Positions 6,882 to 15,747 are shown, counted from the stretch's first letter. The stretch is DNA of 34,126 bases from a bacterium (GCA_030650415.1 JAUSEG010000040.1:1-34126); one strand, 5' to 3'. Translations and numbers: made by a program. The notes: generated by a model not told the origin, from the sequence alone.

Positions 6882-9851
6882 ATGAAAAAACATCTAAAAT
6901 TGAACATAACCGGCATGCACTGCGCTTCCTGCGAAAAGATTATTGCCATGGAGCTCGGCGATTTGCCCGGAGTAAGCAACATAAAAATCAACTGGTCAAC
7001 CGGCGCGGGCGAACTTGATTTGGATTTAGAAAAAAACCAAGACCAAAAGGTCATAGAGGCCATAAAAAAAGCCGGCTACGAGGCTCAAATTACTAATAGC
7101 CAAACTGAATTACCGAACACAGTTGAAACCATCCCTAACGGCTCCTTAACGTTAAAACAAGTGCCAGCCGGCAAACCCTTAAAAATCAAGCTGGAAACTA
7201 GCGTACTGGCCGAGGGCCGCGTCTTAACCGGCGCGGACGGCCAACCCTATTTTGAGGGCAAAATAAAAAATGATAAAAAAGCGGAATTTGATGTGCCCGA
7301 AGATGACAATAATTCCAGAAACTATATTGATCAGTTGGTTAAATCGGCCAATCTGTCCAATCTGTTTGACAAAATCATGGGCACAGAGAAAACTAAAAAT
7401 AACCCCCTTCAAAAGGGGGATGAAGGGGGTTTTAAAACCTCCCCCGCCCCTTCCCTCGGTGAGCTCGGGACAGGCTCTTCACAAGGAGGGCATACCAGCG
7501 CCAATAAAAGAATCAGTTTATCGCTGTCCGGCATGCACTGCGCTTCCTGCGCCAATATTATTGAGCGCTCGCTTAAAAAAGTTCCTGGCGTTAAAGAAGG
7601 CAATGTGAATTTCGCCGCGGAAAAAGCTTCCATCCTGTTTGATGAAACTAAAACCAATATCGCCGACTTAATCGCGGCCGTGAAAAATGCCGGCTATAAG
7701 GCCCAAATGGTCGATCCTAGAGATACTGAATTTGAAGCCAAAAAAAGGCATCATGAAACGCAAAATTACTTCAAAAAATTTACCATCAGCGCGATTTTAA
7801 GTTTACCCATGCTCTATTTCATGTTGCTTGATTTCTTTAAATGGCTCCCGGGCGCAAACGCCCTGCCGCCTTATTTCGGCATTGTCTCCTTGATTTTAAC
7901 CACGCCGGTGCAATTCATTATCGGCTGGGGTTTTTATAAAGGCATGTGGTCGTCCTTAAAAATGAAAACTTTCAACATGGACAGTCTGATTGCCATCGGC
8001 ACTTCCACGGCTTACCTTTACAGCTTAATCTATTTTCTCATCTACTTGGCTAAAACCGGCTCGCTAATCGGTCTGGCTGGAGAAAAAATTCCGGAGCTGT
8101 ATTTTGAAACCGCGGCCTTCTTAATTACCTTCGTCACTCTTGGCAAATGGCTGGAAATCCGAGCTAAAGGCAAGACTTCCGATTCCATAAAAAAACTCAT
8201 GGGCCTTCAAGCTAAAACCGCGCGCGTCAGCCGAGCCGGTACGATTAAAGATATTCCGATTGATGAAGTAGTTAAAGGCGATATTATAATCGTCAGACCG
8301 GGCGAAAAAATTCCGGTTGATGGAAAAATCGTTAAAGGCGATTCGGCCGTGGACGAATCCATGCTAACCGGCGAAAGCATTCCGGCGGAAAAACATCCCG
8401 GAGATATGGTCTTCGGCGCCACGATCAATAAAAACGGCAGTTTTGAATTTGAAGCCACGCGCGTTGGCGCGGAAACCGCTCTGGCGCAGATTATCCGCGT
8501 AGTCGAAGAAGCGCAAGGCTCTAAAGCGCCGATCCAGGCATTCGCGGACGCGATTTCCGCCCGCTTTGTGCCGATTGTCATTGCTATCGCGGTTATGACT
8601 TTCGCCGTCTGGTTCTTTCTCTTGGGCGCTAGCTTGGCTTTTGCTTTAATGGCTTTTACAGCCGTTATCGTTATTGCCTGCCCCTGCGCTCTGGGCTTAG
8701 CCACGCCAACCGCGATTATGGTCGGTACGGGCAAGGGCGCCGAGTACGGCATCCTGGTTAAAGGCGGCGAACCGCTGGAAGCGGCCTGCAAAATTAAAGC
8801 GATTATTTTCGATAAAACCGGCACGTTAACGAAAGGCAAGCCGGAAGTTACTGATGTTTTAATTTTTTCCGGTCATGACGAAGAAGAGATTATCGCCACC
8901 GCGGCCAGCTTGGAAAAATTATCCGAGCACCCTCTAGCCGAAGCGATTTACAACTACAGCCAAGAAGAAAATATCGATTTAAGCGAAGCAAAAAACTTCC
9001 AGGCCATACCCGGCCATGGCGTAGTCGGTGAAGTTAACGGTCAAAAATATTTTCTCGGCAACGCCAAAATGATAACTGAAATCGCCGGTTTGGATATGGA
9101 AAAAATCAAAAGAAAAATAAATAAATTGGAAGAACAAGGTAAAACCGTCATGACTCTGGCTACCGACAAAGAAATTATCGGCGCCGTGGCTGTGGCTGAT
9201 ACGGTTAAAGAAACCTCTAAGGAAGCTGTGGCTAAACTCATGAAAATGGGCATTGAAGTCTATATGATTACCGGCGATAACGCGCGCACGGCGAAAGCCA
9301 TCGCGCGAGAAATCGGCATTACTAACGTTTTAGCCGAAGTTCTGCCTGAAGACAAAGCTAATGAAGTTAAAAAATTACAGGCTGGCGGTAAAAAAGTCGG
9401 CATGGTCGGCGACGGCATAAATGACGCGCCGGCTTTAGCGCAGGCCGACTTGGGTATTGCCATGGGCTCGGGCACTGACGTGGCTATGGAAACCGGCGGG
9501 ATAGTTATCGTAAAAAACGATTTAAACGACGTGGTCAGCGCCATTCAGCTTTCTAAAGAGACTTTGGCGAAAATCAAGCAGAATATGTTTTTTGCTTTGT
9601 TCTATAACGTCATCGGTATTCCGATCGCGGCCAGAGTCTTCGCTTTTGCCGGGCTAATCTTAAAACCGGAATTGGCCGGCTTAGCCATGGCCTTAAGCTC
9701 AATTTCCGTGGTAACTAATTCCTTGTCCTTAAAATATTTCCGTCCAGGCAAAAAGAATTACTTATCTATAGTGGCTCCGGTCATTATGGTTATCCTCTTC
9801 AGCTTTATTTTCTTTGAGTTCGCTAAATTAAGTTCGGCCGGCATGAAATAA
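6882..9851 (+). CDS. copA: Cu(I)-exporting P1B-type ATPase CopA
   Basis: A 989-residue copper-transporting P-type ATPase. Two N-terminal HMA domains have GMHCASC (C14/C17 and C220/C223). Eight membrane helices are expected from about residue 295. Other hallmarks are the transport motif CPC at 600-602, the phosphorylation site D644 in DKTGTLTKG, the SEHPLAEAI nucleotide-site segment and [12 protein letters not shown] from residue 843. It would pump Cu(I) out of the cytosol using ATP. It is longer than usual because of about 125 residues between the HMA domains. Part of this is a conserved-looking beta-rich piece; part (residues about 174-203) is repeat-derived and contains [10 protein letters not shown], as in TsaD. 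It ends the copper operon and is followed by a strong terminator. Confidence 0.96.
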   Translation: MKKHLKLNITGMHCASCEKIIAMELGDLPGVSNIKINWSTGAGELDLDLEKNQDQKVIEAIKKAGYEAQITNSQTELPNTVETIPNGSLTLKQVPAGKPLKIKLETSVLAEGRVLTGADGQPYFEGKIKNDKKAEFDVPEDDNNSRNYIDQLVKSANLSNLFDKIMGTEKTKNNPLQKGDEGGFKTSPAPSLGELGTGSSQGGHTSANKRISLSLSGMHCASCANIIERSLKKVPGVKEGNVNFAAEKASILFDETKTNIADLIAAVKNAGYKAQMVDPRDTEFEAKKRHHETQNYFKKFTISAILSLPMLYFMLLDFFKWLPGANALPPYFGIVSLILTTPVQFIIGWGFYKGMWSSLKMKTFNMDSLIAIGTSTAYLYSLIYFLIYLAKTGSLIGLAGEKIPELYFETAAFLITFVTLGKWLEIRAKGKTSDSIKKLMGLQAKTARVSRAGTIKDIPIDEVVKGDIIIVRPGEKIPVDGKIVKGDSAVDESMLTGESIPAEKHPGDMVFGATINKNGSFEFEATRVGAETALAQIIRVVEEAQGSKAPIQAFADAISARFVPIVIAIAVMTFAVWFFLLGASLAFALMAFTAVIVIACPCALGLATPTAIMVGTGKGAEYGILVKGGEPLEAACKIKAIIFDKTGTLTKGKPEVTDVLIFSGHDEEEIIATAASLEKLSEHPLAEAIYNYSQEENIDLSEAKNFQAIPGHGVVGEVNGQKYFLGNAKMITEIAGLDMEKIKRKINKLEEQGKTVMTLATDKEIIGAVAVADTVKETSKEAVAKLMKMGIEVYMITGDNARTAKAIAREIGITNVLAEVLPEDKANEVKKLQAGGKKVGMVGDGINDAPALAQADLGIAMGSGTDVAMETGGIVIVKNDLNDVVSAIQLSKETLAKIKQNMFFALFYNVIGIPIAARVFAFAGLILKPELAGLAMALSSISVVTNSLSLKYFRPGKKNYLSIVAPVIMVILFSFIFFEFAKLSSAGMK
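7403..7490 (+). repeat. Composite palindromic repeat inserted in frame in copA
   Basis: A cccccttcaaaaggggg hairpin with a trailing gaagggggtt copy is followed by a segment with cctccc and ggaggg ends. The latter contains the 28-base core also found in tsaD. The insert lies in the linker between the two HMA domains, where extra residues are tolerated. Confidence 0.8.
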
Positions 9852-9862
9852 TGTGCTATTAT

Positions 9863-9894
9863 AAAAAACTCCCGATTAAATTCGGGAGTTTTTT
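9863..9894 (+). terminator. Terminator of the copper operon
   Basis: The stem aactcccga/tcgggagtt has a five-base loop and ends in a T run, starting 12 bases after the copA stop. Confidence 0.88.
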
Positions 9895-9921
9895 ATTCGC
9901 GCGATTGGTAGTAAATTTTTT

Positions 9922-10323
9922 TTATCTAATTTTCTTCCATTCCCTAATAACTGTAGCCATCATATATAAATCACCTGTTCCGTACAGTATTTTTTTAATA
10001 ATTTTAAAGGCTTTATTAATATCAACTTTATCTAATTTTCCCACCGGTTGTTTTTTATTGCTTAAATCATTTATGTCTTCAATGTCTCTCCGCTTAAAAC
10101 AAGCGTAACTATCTTCTGAAAAACAACGGTATTTTTCTCTTTCTAATTTTAAGCCAAAATAATTTTCCGGCTTGGAAGTTATAACGGAACACAAAAGATT
10201 GTTTTGATAGTTCATTATTGCCGAGGGCAATAAAACTAGGGCGAAATGCCTGGCGTATTTATTTATATCCGTGAAGTAATATTTTTCAAAATGTAATATA
10301 TCCGAAGCTTTAAAATTATTCAT
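9922..10323 (-). CDS. MazF/PemK-like protein, predicted toxin of a Panacea toxin-antitoxin pair
   Basis: A 133-residue protein. The N-terminus (ASDILHFEKYYFTDINKYARHFALVLL followed by LLCSVITSKP) lines up with the MazF/PemK fold pattern GDIV-x-F ... RPALVL ... ICPITS. The second half has the FSEDSYACFKRRDIEDI and PVGKLDKVDINKAFKIIKKIL segments, matching the S-x-x-x-x-x-R and G-x-L strands before the last helix. MazF-type enzymes cut mRNA. The match is by pattern only and the family is divergent. The gene starts three bases after the stop of a Panacea-domain antitoxin, the usual organisation of a translationally coupled TA pair. Confidence 0.6.
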   Translation of the reverse strand: MNNFKASDILHFEKYYFTDINKYARHFALVLLPSAIMNYQNNLLCSVITSKPENYFGLKLEREKYRCFSEDSYACFKRRDIEDINDLSNKKQPVGKLDKVDINKAFKIIKKILYGTGDLYMMATVIREWKKIR

Positions 10324-10326
10324 AAA

Positions 10327-10857
10327 TTAAGCCGCTACCATATCTATCACATCCTCATCCAAAGTAACGCAATTAAAATCTAATTTTTCCCCTTTTAAAA
10401 CTTTAACTTTTTTCTTCTTTTCGGCTTCAAGCATTTTTTCCATAGGTTCAGTCGCGTAAACGATCTTTTTTAATTCTTTCATCGGCAGATGAATATATGA
10501 TTCAACAATGCTGTTAATAAATAATTTTTCCGACTCGTCTAAATTTATTTTATTGGGTTTATTTTTTAACGAAATACAATGCCTCGAAAACTCATAATCC
10601 GCTTTTTTCACTTCCGTTAAATTTATATACTTATCTTTTAATGAATTGAGGGCGTGGTAAATGTCAATTGATATAGGGCCGTTTTTATCGCGCACAAAAG
10701 AAATAGAAGAGTTAAAAAAGCTCTTGCCTGTATATTTATATGATTCTGCCTCGAGGAGATATAAAAATTTAAACAGCTCAAATTTAGACAAATTATCTTT
10801 ACCCTTTTCTTTGGCTCTCGCCAATAAATATAAAATTGTTTGTTCTAGCTTATTCAT
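10327..10857 (-). CDS. Panacea-domain (DUF4065/SocA-like) protein, predicted antitoxin
   Basis: A 176-residue protein. The N-terminal two thirds match the Panacea/DUF4065 pattern: an N-terminal helix (ILYLLARA), then LSKFELFKFLYLLEAESYKYTGKSFF, then a Gly-Pro turn (KNGPISIDIYHALNSL). The C-terminal tail is charged (EKKKKVKVLKGEKLDF) and could be the toxin-binding part. Panacea proteins are promiscuous antitoxins paired with unrelated toxins by partner swapping. Here the downstream partner looks MazF-like. The antitoxin-first order, the three-base gap and a private promoter support a toxin-antitoxin unit. Confidence 0.7.
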   Translation of the reverse strand: MNKLEQTILYLLARAKEKGKDNLSKFELFKFLYLLEAESYKYTGKSFFNSSISFVRDKNGPISIDIYHALNSLKDKYINLTEVKKADYEFSRHCISLKNKPNKINLDESEKLFINSIVESYIHLPMKELKKIVYATEPMEKMLEAEKKKKVKVLKGEKLDFNCVTLDEDVIDMVAA

Positions 10858-10878
10858 TTAATTAAATCTTATAATTCT

Positions 10879-10887
10879 ATTATAGCA
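10879..10887 (-). promoter_or_regulatory. Extended -10 promoter of the toxin-antitoxin pair
   Basis: On the minus strand TGcTATAAT lies about 22 bases before the antitoxin ATG. No good -35 is visible; the TG extension may compensate. The leader would be only about 15 bases. Confidence 0.5.
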
Positions 10888-10956
10888 AAATAATTATTGT
10901 TTTTCCATTGAGAGAAAATTTAATATAAAATTAGACATTTTTTGCCTTTTTATCAT

Positions 10957-11697
10957 TTATTCTGCCTTATTTTCATCATACATCCGCACCAATGGATCTT
11001 CCCAGCCAAAGCAAGTCGACTGTTTGCATAATAACTCAAAAGTATTAATGCATTTCTTATCCAGTTGAGAAAACTCTTTAAGAATTTCAACGCATTCCTG
11101 CATAAACCCGCCGACTGTGCCGTCTGAATCATCCACTCCCTTACAAAGTTTCTTGTCGAGGCGCAAAAGCATTTTAATAATCAACTCGGTGATTTGCGCG
11201 CTTACGGGCAAACCGGAAACTATCGCTGACAAACGATTACAGCCTTCCGATAAAGAGGCCTGATAGGTAAACCAAGTTCGCGACGGGCCATTATATGATT
11301 TTATGTACTTTATGGCATTACTAATTGATTTTTTCACTTCAGCCAACTCCATTTTTGATAATTCACCCAATTTCCCGCAACATTGCGGCTCGCTGTTTAA
11401 TTTTTTATCTTCCGGCATAATCGGCTTGCCGCCTAACACCGCATAAATTGATAATGCTACGATATGCTTGCAGAGATAATCGTTCTGTCCCATATAGCAA
11501 TCGCAATACCCCAAGCCAAAACGGCGCGCTTCGATTGAAACATTATAATTTTTGCCGCCCTCAACAATAGCCGAATACGCGCTTATCCCTTCTTTAAAAT
11601 TTTTTATCTTTCCGCTTTCATATAAATCCACCGCCTTTTCAAAGGTCGGGCGTTCGGTTGCGAATTTTATTTTATTGAAGTCAAATTTTGGGGGCAT
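10957..11697 (-). CDS. SWIM zinc-finger protein
   Basis: A 246-residue protein with the SWIM signature C-x-C-x8-C-x-H at C65, C67, C76 and H78 (YCDCYMGQNDYLCKHIVAL). SWIM domains bind zinc and mediate DNA or protein contacts; they are found in SWI2/SNF2 helicases, MuDR transposases and stand-alone bacterial proteins. Residues 1-60 (FEKAVDLYESGKI ... AIVEGGKNYNVSI) look like the strand-rich part that normally precedes the finger. The C-terminal 150 residues are helical with several further Cys and no recognised domain. I start it at 11697 because the four extra residues of the longer frame add nothing conserved. It sits in a minus-strand cluster with TA and HEPN-like genes. Confidence 0.75.
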   Translation of the reverse strand: MPPKFDFNKIKFATERPTFEKAVDLYESGKIKNFKEGISAYSAIVEGGKNYNVSIEARRFGLGYCDCYMGQNDYLCKHIVALSIYAVLGGKPIMPEDKKLNSEPQCCGKLGELSKMELAEVKKSISNAIKYIKSYNGPSRTWFTYQASLSEGCNRLSAIVSGLPVSAQITELIIKMLLRLDKKLCKGVDDSDGTVGGFMQECVEILKEFSQLDKKCINTFELLCKQSTCFGWEDPLVRMYDENKAE

Positions 11698-11761
11698 AAT
11701 AAAAAACATTGTTCAATAATATTAATTAGCTGCTCCGACTTTAGGTGATTTCAAGTTTTTC

Positions 11762-11808
11762 TAATCCGCTTCAAGCGGATTGCCCGGCTCTGCCGAGCTT
11801 GGCGGCAA
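11762..11808. repeat. Palindromic intergenic repeat
   Basis: A perfect hairpin (aatccgctt/aagcggatt around one base) is followed by a GC-rich inverted segment (gctc/gagc inside tgcc/ggca). It separates the SWIM gene from the HEPN-like gene and resembles the other palindromic repeats of the window. Confidence 0.6.
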
Positions 11809-11822
11809 ATTATTTTTTCAAT

Positions 11823-12521
11823 TTACGAATACCTAAACATATTAGACCAACTAACAAATTTCTTATTTGATGCTACTTCAATTTTTCCAACAAAACCAAA
11901 ATATCTTATCAAGGCAATTACTATTATAAGGAATATTCTTCCGTGGGGCATATTTAGATACATAGTGTTCAGTTTCTTGTCGTTAAAAGCCAATAAACCA
12001 TCTTGCGGGATTGCCCCGTCTGGCAACACTATTTCGTGAGCAAAAAAATTTCTAGTCGCATATATATGTGAAATTACATCATCAAAATTATTATATTTTT
12101 TATCTCCACCATAGTGATTAAGCATATCTCGTTTTTTTTCTTCAGTTAAACTATCCATAACAGCCTTGAAACGATCTTTCTGTCTCTTAATTTTACCATT
12201 AGGGCGCAATTCATTTTTTGTATGCTGATCAATTAGACCAATCAAAAGAAGCAATACACAACAATACCAAGTTTCTTTGCTAACTACATTCGCGATTGCC
12301 CCATCTTTGTTGATCGCCTGTTTTTTAAGTATTTCAAGAGATTCTAAATATAAATATAAATAGCGCAATTGCCTAAAAAATATTTCTTTAGAGCTAGGAT
12401 TATTTTTAAAAAAGTCCGTTAAAGATTCGTCAGCTTTTATAAACCATTCACCGAAATACTTATCTTCTTTTCCAAAAACCTCATCAAAAGCTTCCCTTAG
12501 CGACATTTTTTTATCACTCAT
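11823..12521 (-). CDS. HEPN-like helical protein
   Basis: A 232-residue, mainly helical cytosolic protein. I recognise no full-length family. It contains RNFFAHE, with R157 and H162 in the R-x4-H arrangement typical of HEPN nucleases, on a predicted helix preceded by a long helical region (residues 45-110). HEPN proteins are RNases in toxin-antitoxin, CRISPR and abortive-infection systems. A short hydrophobic stretch (IFLIIVIALIRYFGF) near the C-terminus may be a buried helix. There is no MNT partner beside it. The AT-rich composition matches the neighbouring TA genes. The HEPN call rests on one motif plus predicted helicity. Confidence 0.5.
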   Translation of the reverse strand: MSDKKMSLREAFDEVFGKEDKYFGEWFIKADESLTDFFKNNPSSKEIFFRQLRYLYLYLESLEILKKQAINKDGAIANVVSKETWYCCVLLLLIGLIDQHTKNELRPNGKIKRQKDRFKAVMDSLTEEKKRDMLNHYGGDKKYNNFDDVISHIYATRNFFAHEIVLPDGAIPQDGLLAFNDKKLNTMYLNMPHGRIFLIIVIALIRYFGFVGKIEVASNKKFVSWSNMFRYS

Positions 12522-12588
12522 ATAATCCTATATAGATAAGTATAGAGGCTATTTTCTATTTTCATTCTTGTCTATTTTATTTTTAGAA

Positions 12589-13803
12589 TTAATAGATTGA
12601 ACAACTAATATAAGCTTGTAGCCCTACACCACCGTCACCGCTTATTGTGCAATGTGTAGTTTTTGGCATTTGTATTGAAGGATATATTATAGGTTGATAA
12701 TTATTATAAGTTGGCTGAATAGTATTAAGCTCGTTGATCGCTTTTAAATTATTTAATTCATCAAGTTGTTTTTTTGTGTAGGCCAACGAGCTATCAGATA
12801 TCATCAGCATATACCTTTCAATATCTGCTTGCTTGTCTTTAGCATATGTTTCAACTTCGTTGTAAACACTTGTTAAATTTTGTGCCGTTTCTTCAATAAT
12901 AATATAACTTTTTAGTTTATCATAATATGCCCAATACTTCTCTACACTAACAGGTTCAGCAAGTAAATTTTTCTCTTTCTCCGTCCTCAATGTAGTAATA
13001 GAAAGTTTTATTTGGTCAATAACCCCAAGATAACCATTTTTTACATCGCTATAATATTTTAAAGGCGCGTCGAACTCTTTATCTAAAAGTTGCCAAGCTT
13101 TTTGAAAATTACCTTGATCGTTGTTTACACCATTTATCACTATTACTCTACCATCACGTAAGCGGTTGTCGTAATAGTCTATCGCCCCTATTACCTTATA
13201 TGCATAATTGAGATTATCTTGATATAAAGGTATAGCTGAGTCAATAAACGAATTTAAATTTGAAAGTTTAACTAATGTTGTATCTATTGTTTTATCATTT
13301 TTCTGGCCTATTATGTTAGTACCATTAATGTTTATTTCGGCTTGTACTTTATTTTTACCGAAAGCAATAATTTTATCTAAATCTTTATTAGTAATTCCAA
13401 GTCCTAAGTTTCTCATTACGCCATAAGCCTCCAAACCATTTTTTAAATAGTGTAAATTACCGCTAAAATCAACATAGTAGGCCTCACCTTTAGATTCCAC
13501 CTGCAAAAAAATTTTACCGCTATGTTTGACTGCTGAATTTTTATTATTTTGTATTTTTTCTAAATCTTTGTTAGTTATGCCAACTCCTAAATTTCGCATG
13601 ATATTATACGCCTCATCGCCGTTGGCCATATAATTTTTTTCTCCGGTTTTAGGATCTACATACCAGGCTTCGCCTTTTGATTCTACTTGCAATAAAATTT
13701 TACCTTTTAGTCTAGATGCTAAATCTGCGGCGCTAGAAAAATTAACTGGGGCTAATCCTAAAACAAAAATTAAGATTAAAAAAATTGTAAATTGTTTTCT
13801 CAT
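12589..13803 (-). CDS. Secreted protein with two VESKGEA(W/Y)YVD repeats
   Basis: A 404-residue exported protein. Residues 1-26 are a signal peptide (hydrophobic core IFLILIFVLGL, then SSAA). Two tandem copies of about 50 residues follow at about 34-84 and 95-145. Each has G-K-I-(L/F)-LQVESKGEA-(W/Y)-YVD, a Gly-containing turn, EAY-x-(I/V)-MRNLG-(V/L)-GITNKDL. I know this repeat from secreted Patescibacteria proteins; its function is unknown. The rest is helical, with a probable coiled region (about 270-370), and ends with two Cys (CTISGDGG, ISCSIY). It begins 18 bases after the XRE regulator gene, so the two are probably cotranscribed. Confidence 0.8.
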   Translation of the reverse strand: MRKQFTIFLILIFVLGLAPVNFSSAADLASRLKGKILLQVESKGEAWYVDPKTGEKNYMANGDEAYNIMRNLGVGITNKDLEKIQNNKNSAVKHSGKIFLQVESKGEAYYVDFSGNLHYLKNGLEAYGVMRNLGLGITNKDLDKIIAFGKNKVQAEININGTNIIGQKNDKTIDTTLVKLSNLNSFIDSAIPLYQDNLNYAYKVIGAIDYYDNRLRDGRVIVINGVNNDQGNFQKAWQLLDKEFDAPLKYYSDVKNGYLGVIDQIKLSITTLRTEKEKNLLAEPVSVEKYWAYYDKLKSYIIIEETAQNLTSVYNEVETYAKDKQADIERYMLMISDSSLAYTKKQLDELNNLKAINELNTIQPTYNNYQPIIYPSIQMPKTTHCTISGDGGVGLQAYISCSIY

Positions 13804-13821
13804 AAATTTTAGAATATATTA

Positions 13822-14043
13822 CTAATCAATTAACTCATTCATATCCTTACCGTAAAGCTTGGCAAACCTTTTAACTTCAACGATATCGAGACGATAGCCG
13901 CCGGATTCTACACGGGAAATATAAGATTGCGGCCGTTTTAGCTTCTTGGCCACTTCAATCTGCCGTAAGCCGGCTTTAAGCCGAGCCTGCTTTAATTTCT
14001 TAATAAATTTAGCGTATTCTTTTGTCCAAATTGTTTTACTCAT
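13822..14043 (-). CDS. XRE-family HTH regulator
   Basis: A 73-residue protein that is essentially one Cro/C1-type helix-turn-helix (residues about 14-70): ARLKAGLRQIEVAKKLKRPQSYISRVESGGYRLDIVEVKRFAKLYG. Q28 and the PQSYISRVE recognition helix are typical. Such small proteins repress their own promoter or act as antitoxins; no toxin-like gene is adjacent. A palindrome lies about 28 bases upstream of the start, and the secreted repeat protein follows in the same direction. Confidence 0.9.
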   Translation of the reverse strand: MSKTIWTKEYAKFIKKLKQARLKAGLRQIEVAKKLKRPQSYISRVESGGYRLDIVEVKRFAKLYGKDMNELID

Positions 14044-14070
14044 ATACTACCATAATATATCCATAAAATC

Positions 14071-14091
14071 AATATCTAAAATTTAGATATT
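14071..14091. promoter_or_regulatory. Palindrome upstream of the XRE gene (candidate operator)
   Basis: Perfect ten-base arms aatatctaaa and tttagatatt flank a single central base. It lies just upstream of AT-rich -10-like sequence (TATATT) for the XRE gene, as expected of an autoregulatory operator. Confidence 0.55.
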
Positions 14092-14117
14092 GTTGTATAA
14101 GCGTATTATTTAAAAAT

Positions 14118-14143
14118 AAAAAACTCGGCCTTTAAGCCGGGCT
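14118..14143 (-). terminator. Terminator of the copB-cyclase-ICMT gene run
   Basis: On the minus strand a cCCGGC/GCCGAg-type stem with a four-base loop is followed by a run of T. It lies about 20 bases after the ICMT-like stop. Confidence 0.65.
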
Positions 14144-14163
14144 TATATTTTGAGTAGATTACC

Positions 14164-14877
14164 TTAAATTAAAAACGGCGTTTGCTTCTTATATTCCGCG
14201 TAATCGCTATAGAGCGCCAACATTTCTTTCTCTTCCGCTCTGGCCGCCCTTATATACTTATATATCAAAATTGGACTAAAAATAACCGTTATAATGGTCG
14301 GCCAGCCGAAAAACCAGCCTAATATTAAAAAAATAAAGCCAACGTACTGCGGATTTCTGGAATAAGCGTAAAGGCCGTTTCTGGCAAACCCTCCCTGCTT
14401 GGATTGGCGATAAAGAGAATACCACCCCGAGATGATCATAATCATTCCTAAAATCATTAAAACCGCGCCGTACAGCATGGCATGATCCATGCCCATACCC
14501 ACCCCCAAAATATTAAACCCAATCACATTCTCCGGCAGCCTGGCTCCGGCGGTAAAAAAATATTTGGCGGTAAAGAATATGGTCAGCGGCAGGCCGTACA
14601 TTTCTATAAACAACGAAACAAAAAACGCGCCGACCAGCCCATAGTCAAGCCACTTCGCCCGCTTGCGATACGATAGGGGAACTAAAAACAACATAAATAA
14701 AATAATGGACGCGACTACTACCTGCCATTGCGATTTAATAATATTATTAATAATGGTGCCGGTAAGATAGGCGTAAAAATGATCATAAAATTCCTTGCCA
14801 TACCAAAGAGGAATAATTGCCAGAACAATCACGGCCGAACGCCATGGCCAATTATTTATTCGCTTGTTTTCACTCAT
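14164..14877 (-). CDS. ICMT/phospholipid methyltransferase-like integral membrane protein
   Basis: A 237-residue protein with six or so membrane helices. The C-terminal half shows the isoprenylcysteine carboxyl methyltransferase-type signature: GLYAYSRNPQYVGFIFLILGWFFGW, then after a helix ARAEEKEMLALYSDYAEYKKQTP. Here RNPQY and EEKxM ... Y-x-x-Y are the SAM/substrate-site residues of the ICMT/PEMT superfamily. It would methylate a lipid or prenylated substrate at the membrane using SAM; the substrate is unknown. It is the last gene in a minus-strand run after copB and the cyclase-like gene. Such genes often appear near metal-efflux genes, but the reason is not established. Confidence 0.85.
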   Translation of the reverse strand: MSENKRINNWPWRSAVIVLAIIPLWYGKEFYDHFYAYLTGTIINNIIKSQWQVVVASIILFMLFLVPLSYRKRAKWLDYGLVGAFFVSLFIEMYGLPLTIFFTAKYFFTAGARLPENVIGFNILGVGMGMDHAMLYGAVLMILGMIMIISGWYSLYRQSKQGGFARNGLYAYSRNPQYVGFIFLILGWFFGWPTIITVIFSPILIYKYIRAARAEEKEMLALYSDYAEYKKQTPFLI

Positions 14878-14984
14878 AAATTTTATAATAAAATGACGGA
14901 GTTTAAAAAACCGCCATTGATTTAATCATTCAAACAAAAGTAAATTAAATTCCAATTAACTGTTTTTCAACCATATTATTGCTA

Positions 14985-15686
14985 TTACAATTTTTCATGT
15001 ACCTTGCGCCAACTTAAATGCTCATAAATGCTCGACCACAAAAAACCAAAGCTCAGCGCGAATAAAAGCTCTTCTAAGGGAACGCCTAAAATCAAAACCC
15101 CGGAAATAACTTTTAAATTCCATACCTGCTCCACATAGCCTGGAAACATGGCAATCAGAGTCAAAAAATATACGAAGTAAAGCCCGAAAAAAATCAAAGC
15201 GCTGACTAACATTTTCCTTTTAAGATCGGGACGGCAATACCAGGCGAATAAACCGCCAACGGTCATGGCAATCGCCGCGATATAGATCGGACTTAAGTTG
15301 GTTGCTACCAATAAAATAATAAAAATTATCGGCGCTGAAACAATCGCCCAGAAATGCAGACGATGGCGCCGGCCAGGTCTCTCCATTTGAGAAATCACCT
15401 GATGCTTTACGTAAAATATTTTTTCATAAAGCGCGGCCGCCAGACCGCCGATGCCAAATGAAAAAATCAAACTTTCAATGTCAAAACCGGTTCTTAGCGC
15501 CAAATTAAATAACGATGGCGGAGACCAATACTCTGGCACAAAAAACGGCTCCGTCAACCCCAAAAGAGAAGTCCACAAGCTAACCGCCAGCATTTCACGC
15601 TTCTTCTCTTTGCTGCCAAGCGTAAAATAGACTGCCAGCCAAATAATTATTAATAACGAACTCCAAATTAACCACGCGTATTGCAT
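14985..15686 (-). CDS. Lycopene-cyclase-domain-like membrane protein
   Basis: A 233-residue protein with about seven membrane helices. EPFFVPEYWSPP near residue 46 and the pair of repeats around FGIGGLAAALYE and GVPLEELLFALSFGFLWSSIYEH fit the CarR/CrtY-type lycopene cyclase domain, whose repeats carry a P-x-E-(E/D) helix. True cyclases work with carotenoid genes; none is present here. The product may therefore be a relative of unknown substrate rather than a carotenoid enzyme. It lies between copB and the ICMT-like gene on the same strand with short gaps. Confidence 0.55.
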   Translation of the reverse strand: MQYAWLIWSSLLIIIWLAVYFTLGSKEKKREMLAVSLWTSLLGLTEPFFVPEYWSPPSLFNLALRTGFDIESLIFSFGIGGLAAALYEKIFYVKHQVISQMERPGRRHRLHFWAIVSAPIIFIILLVATNLSPIYIAAIAMTVGGLFAWYCRPDLKRKMLVSALIFFGLYFVYFLTLIAMFPGYVEQVWNLKVISGVLILGVPLEELLFALSFGFLWSSIYEHLSWRKVHEKL

Positions 15687-15747
15687 ATATTTTATGTTAA
15701 AATAAAATACTATTTAAATAATAAATTCCCAAATATTCTAATTATTT

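Noticed and set aside
8207-8839. 210-residue minus-strand open frame inside copA
   Set aside because: Opposite the most conserved ATPase region; low-complexity translation with no domain.
9851-10108. 85-residue plus-strand open frame after copA
   Set aside because: It spans the operon terminator and lies opposite the MazF-like gene; Phe/Leu-rich shadow.
14985-15686. Carotenoid biosynthesis locus
   Set aside because: Only one cyclase-like domain is present and no phytoene synthase, desaturase or other pathway gene is in the window.
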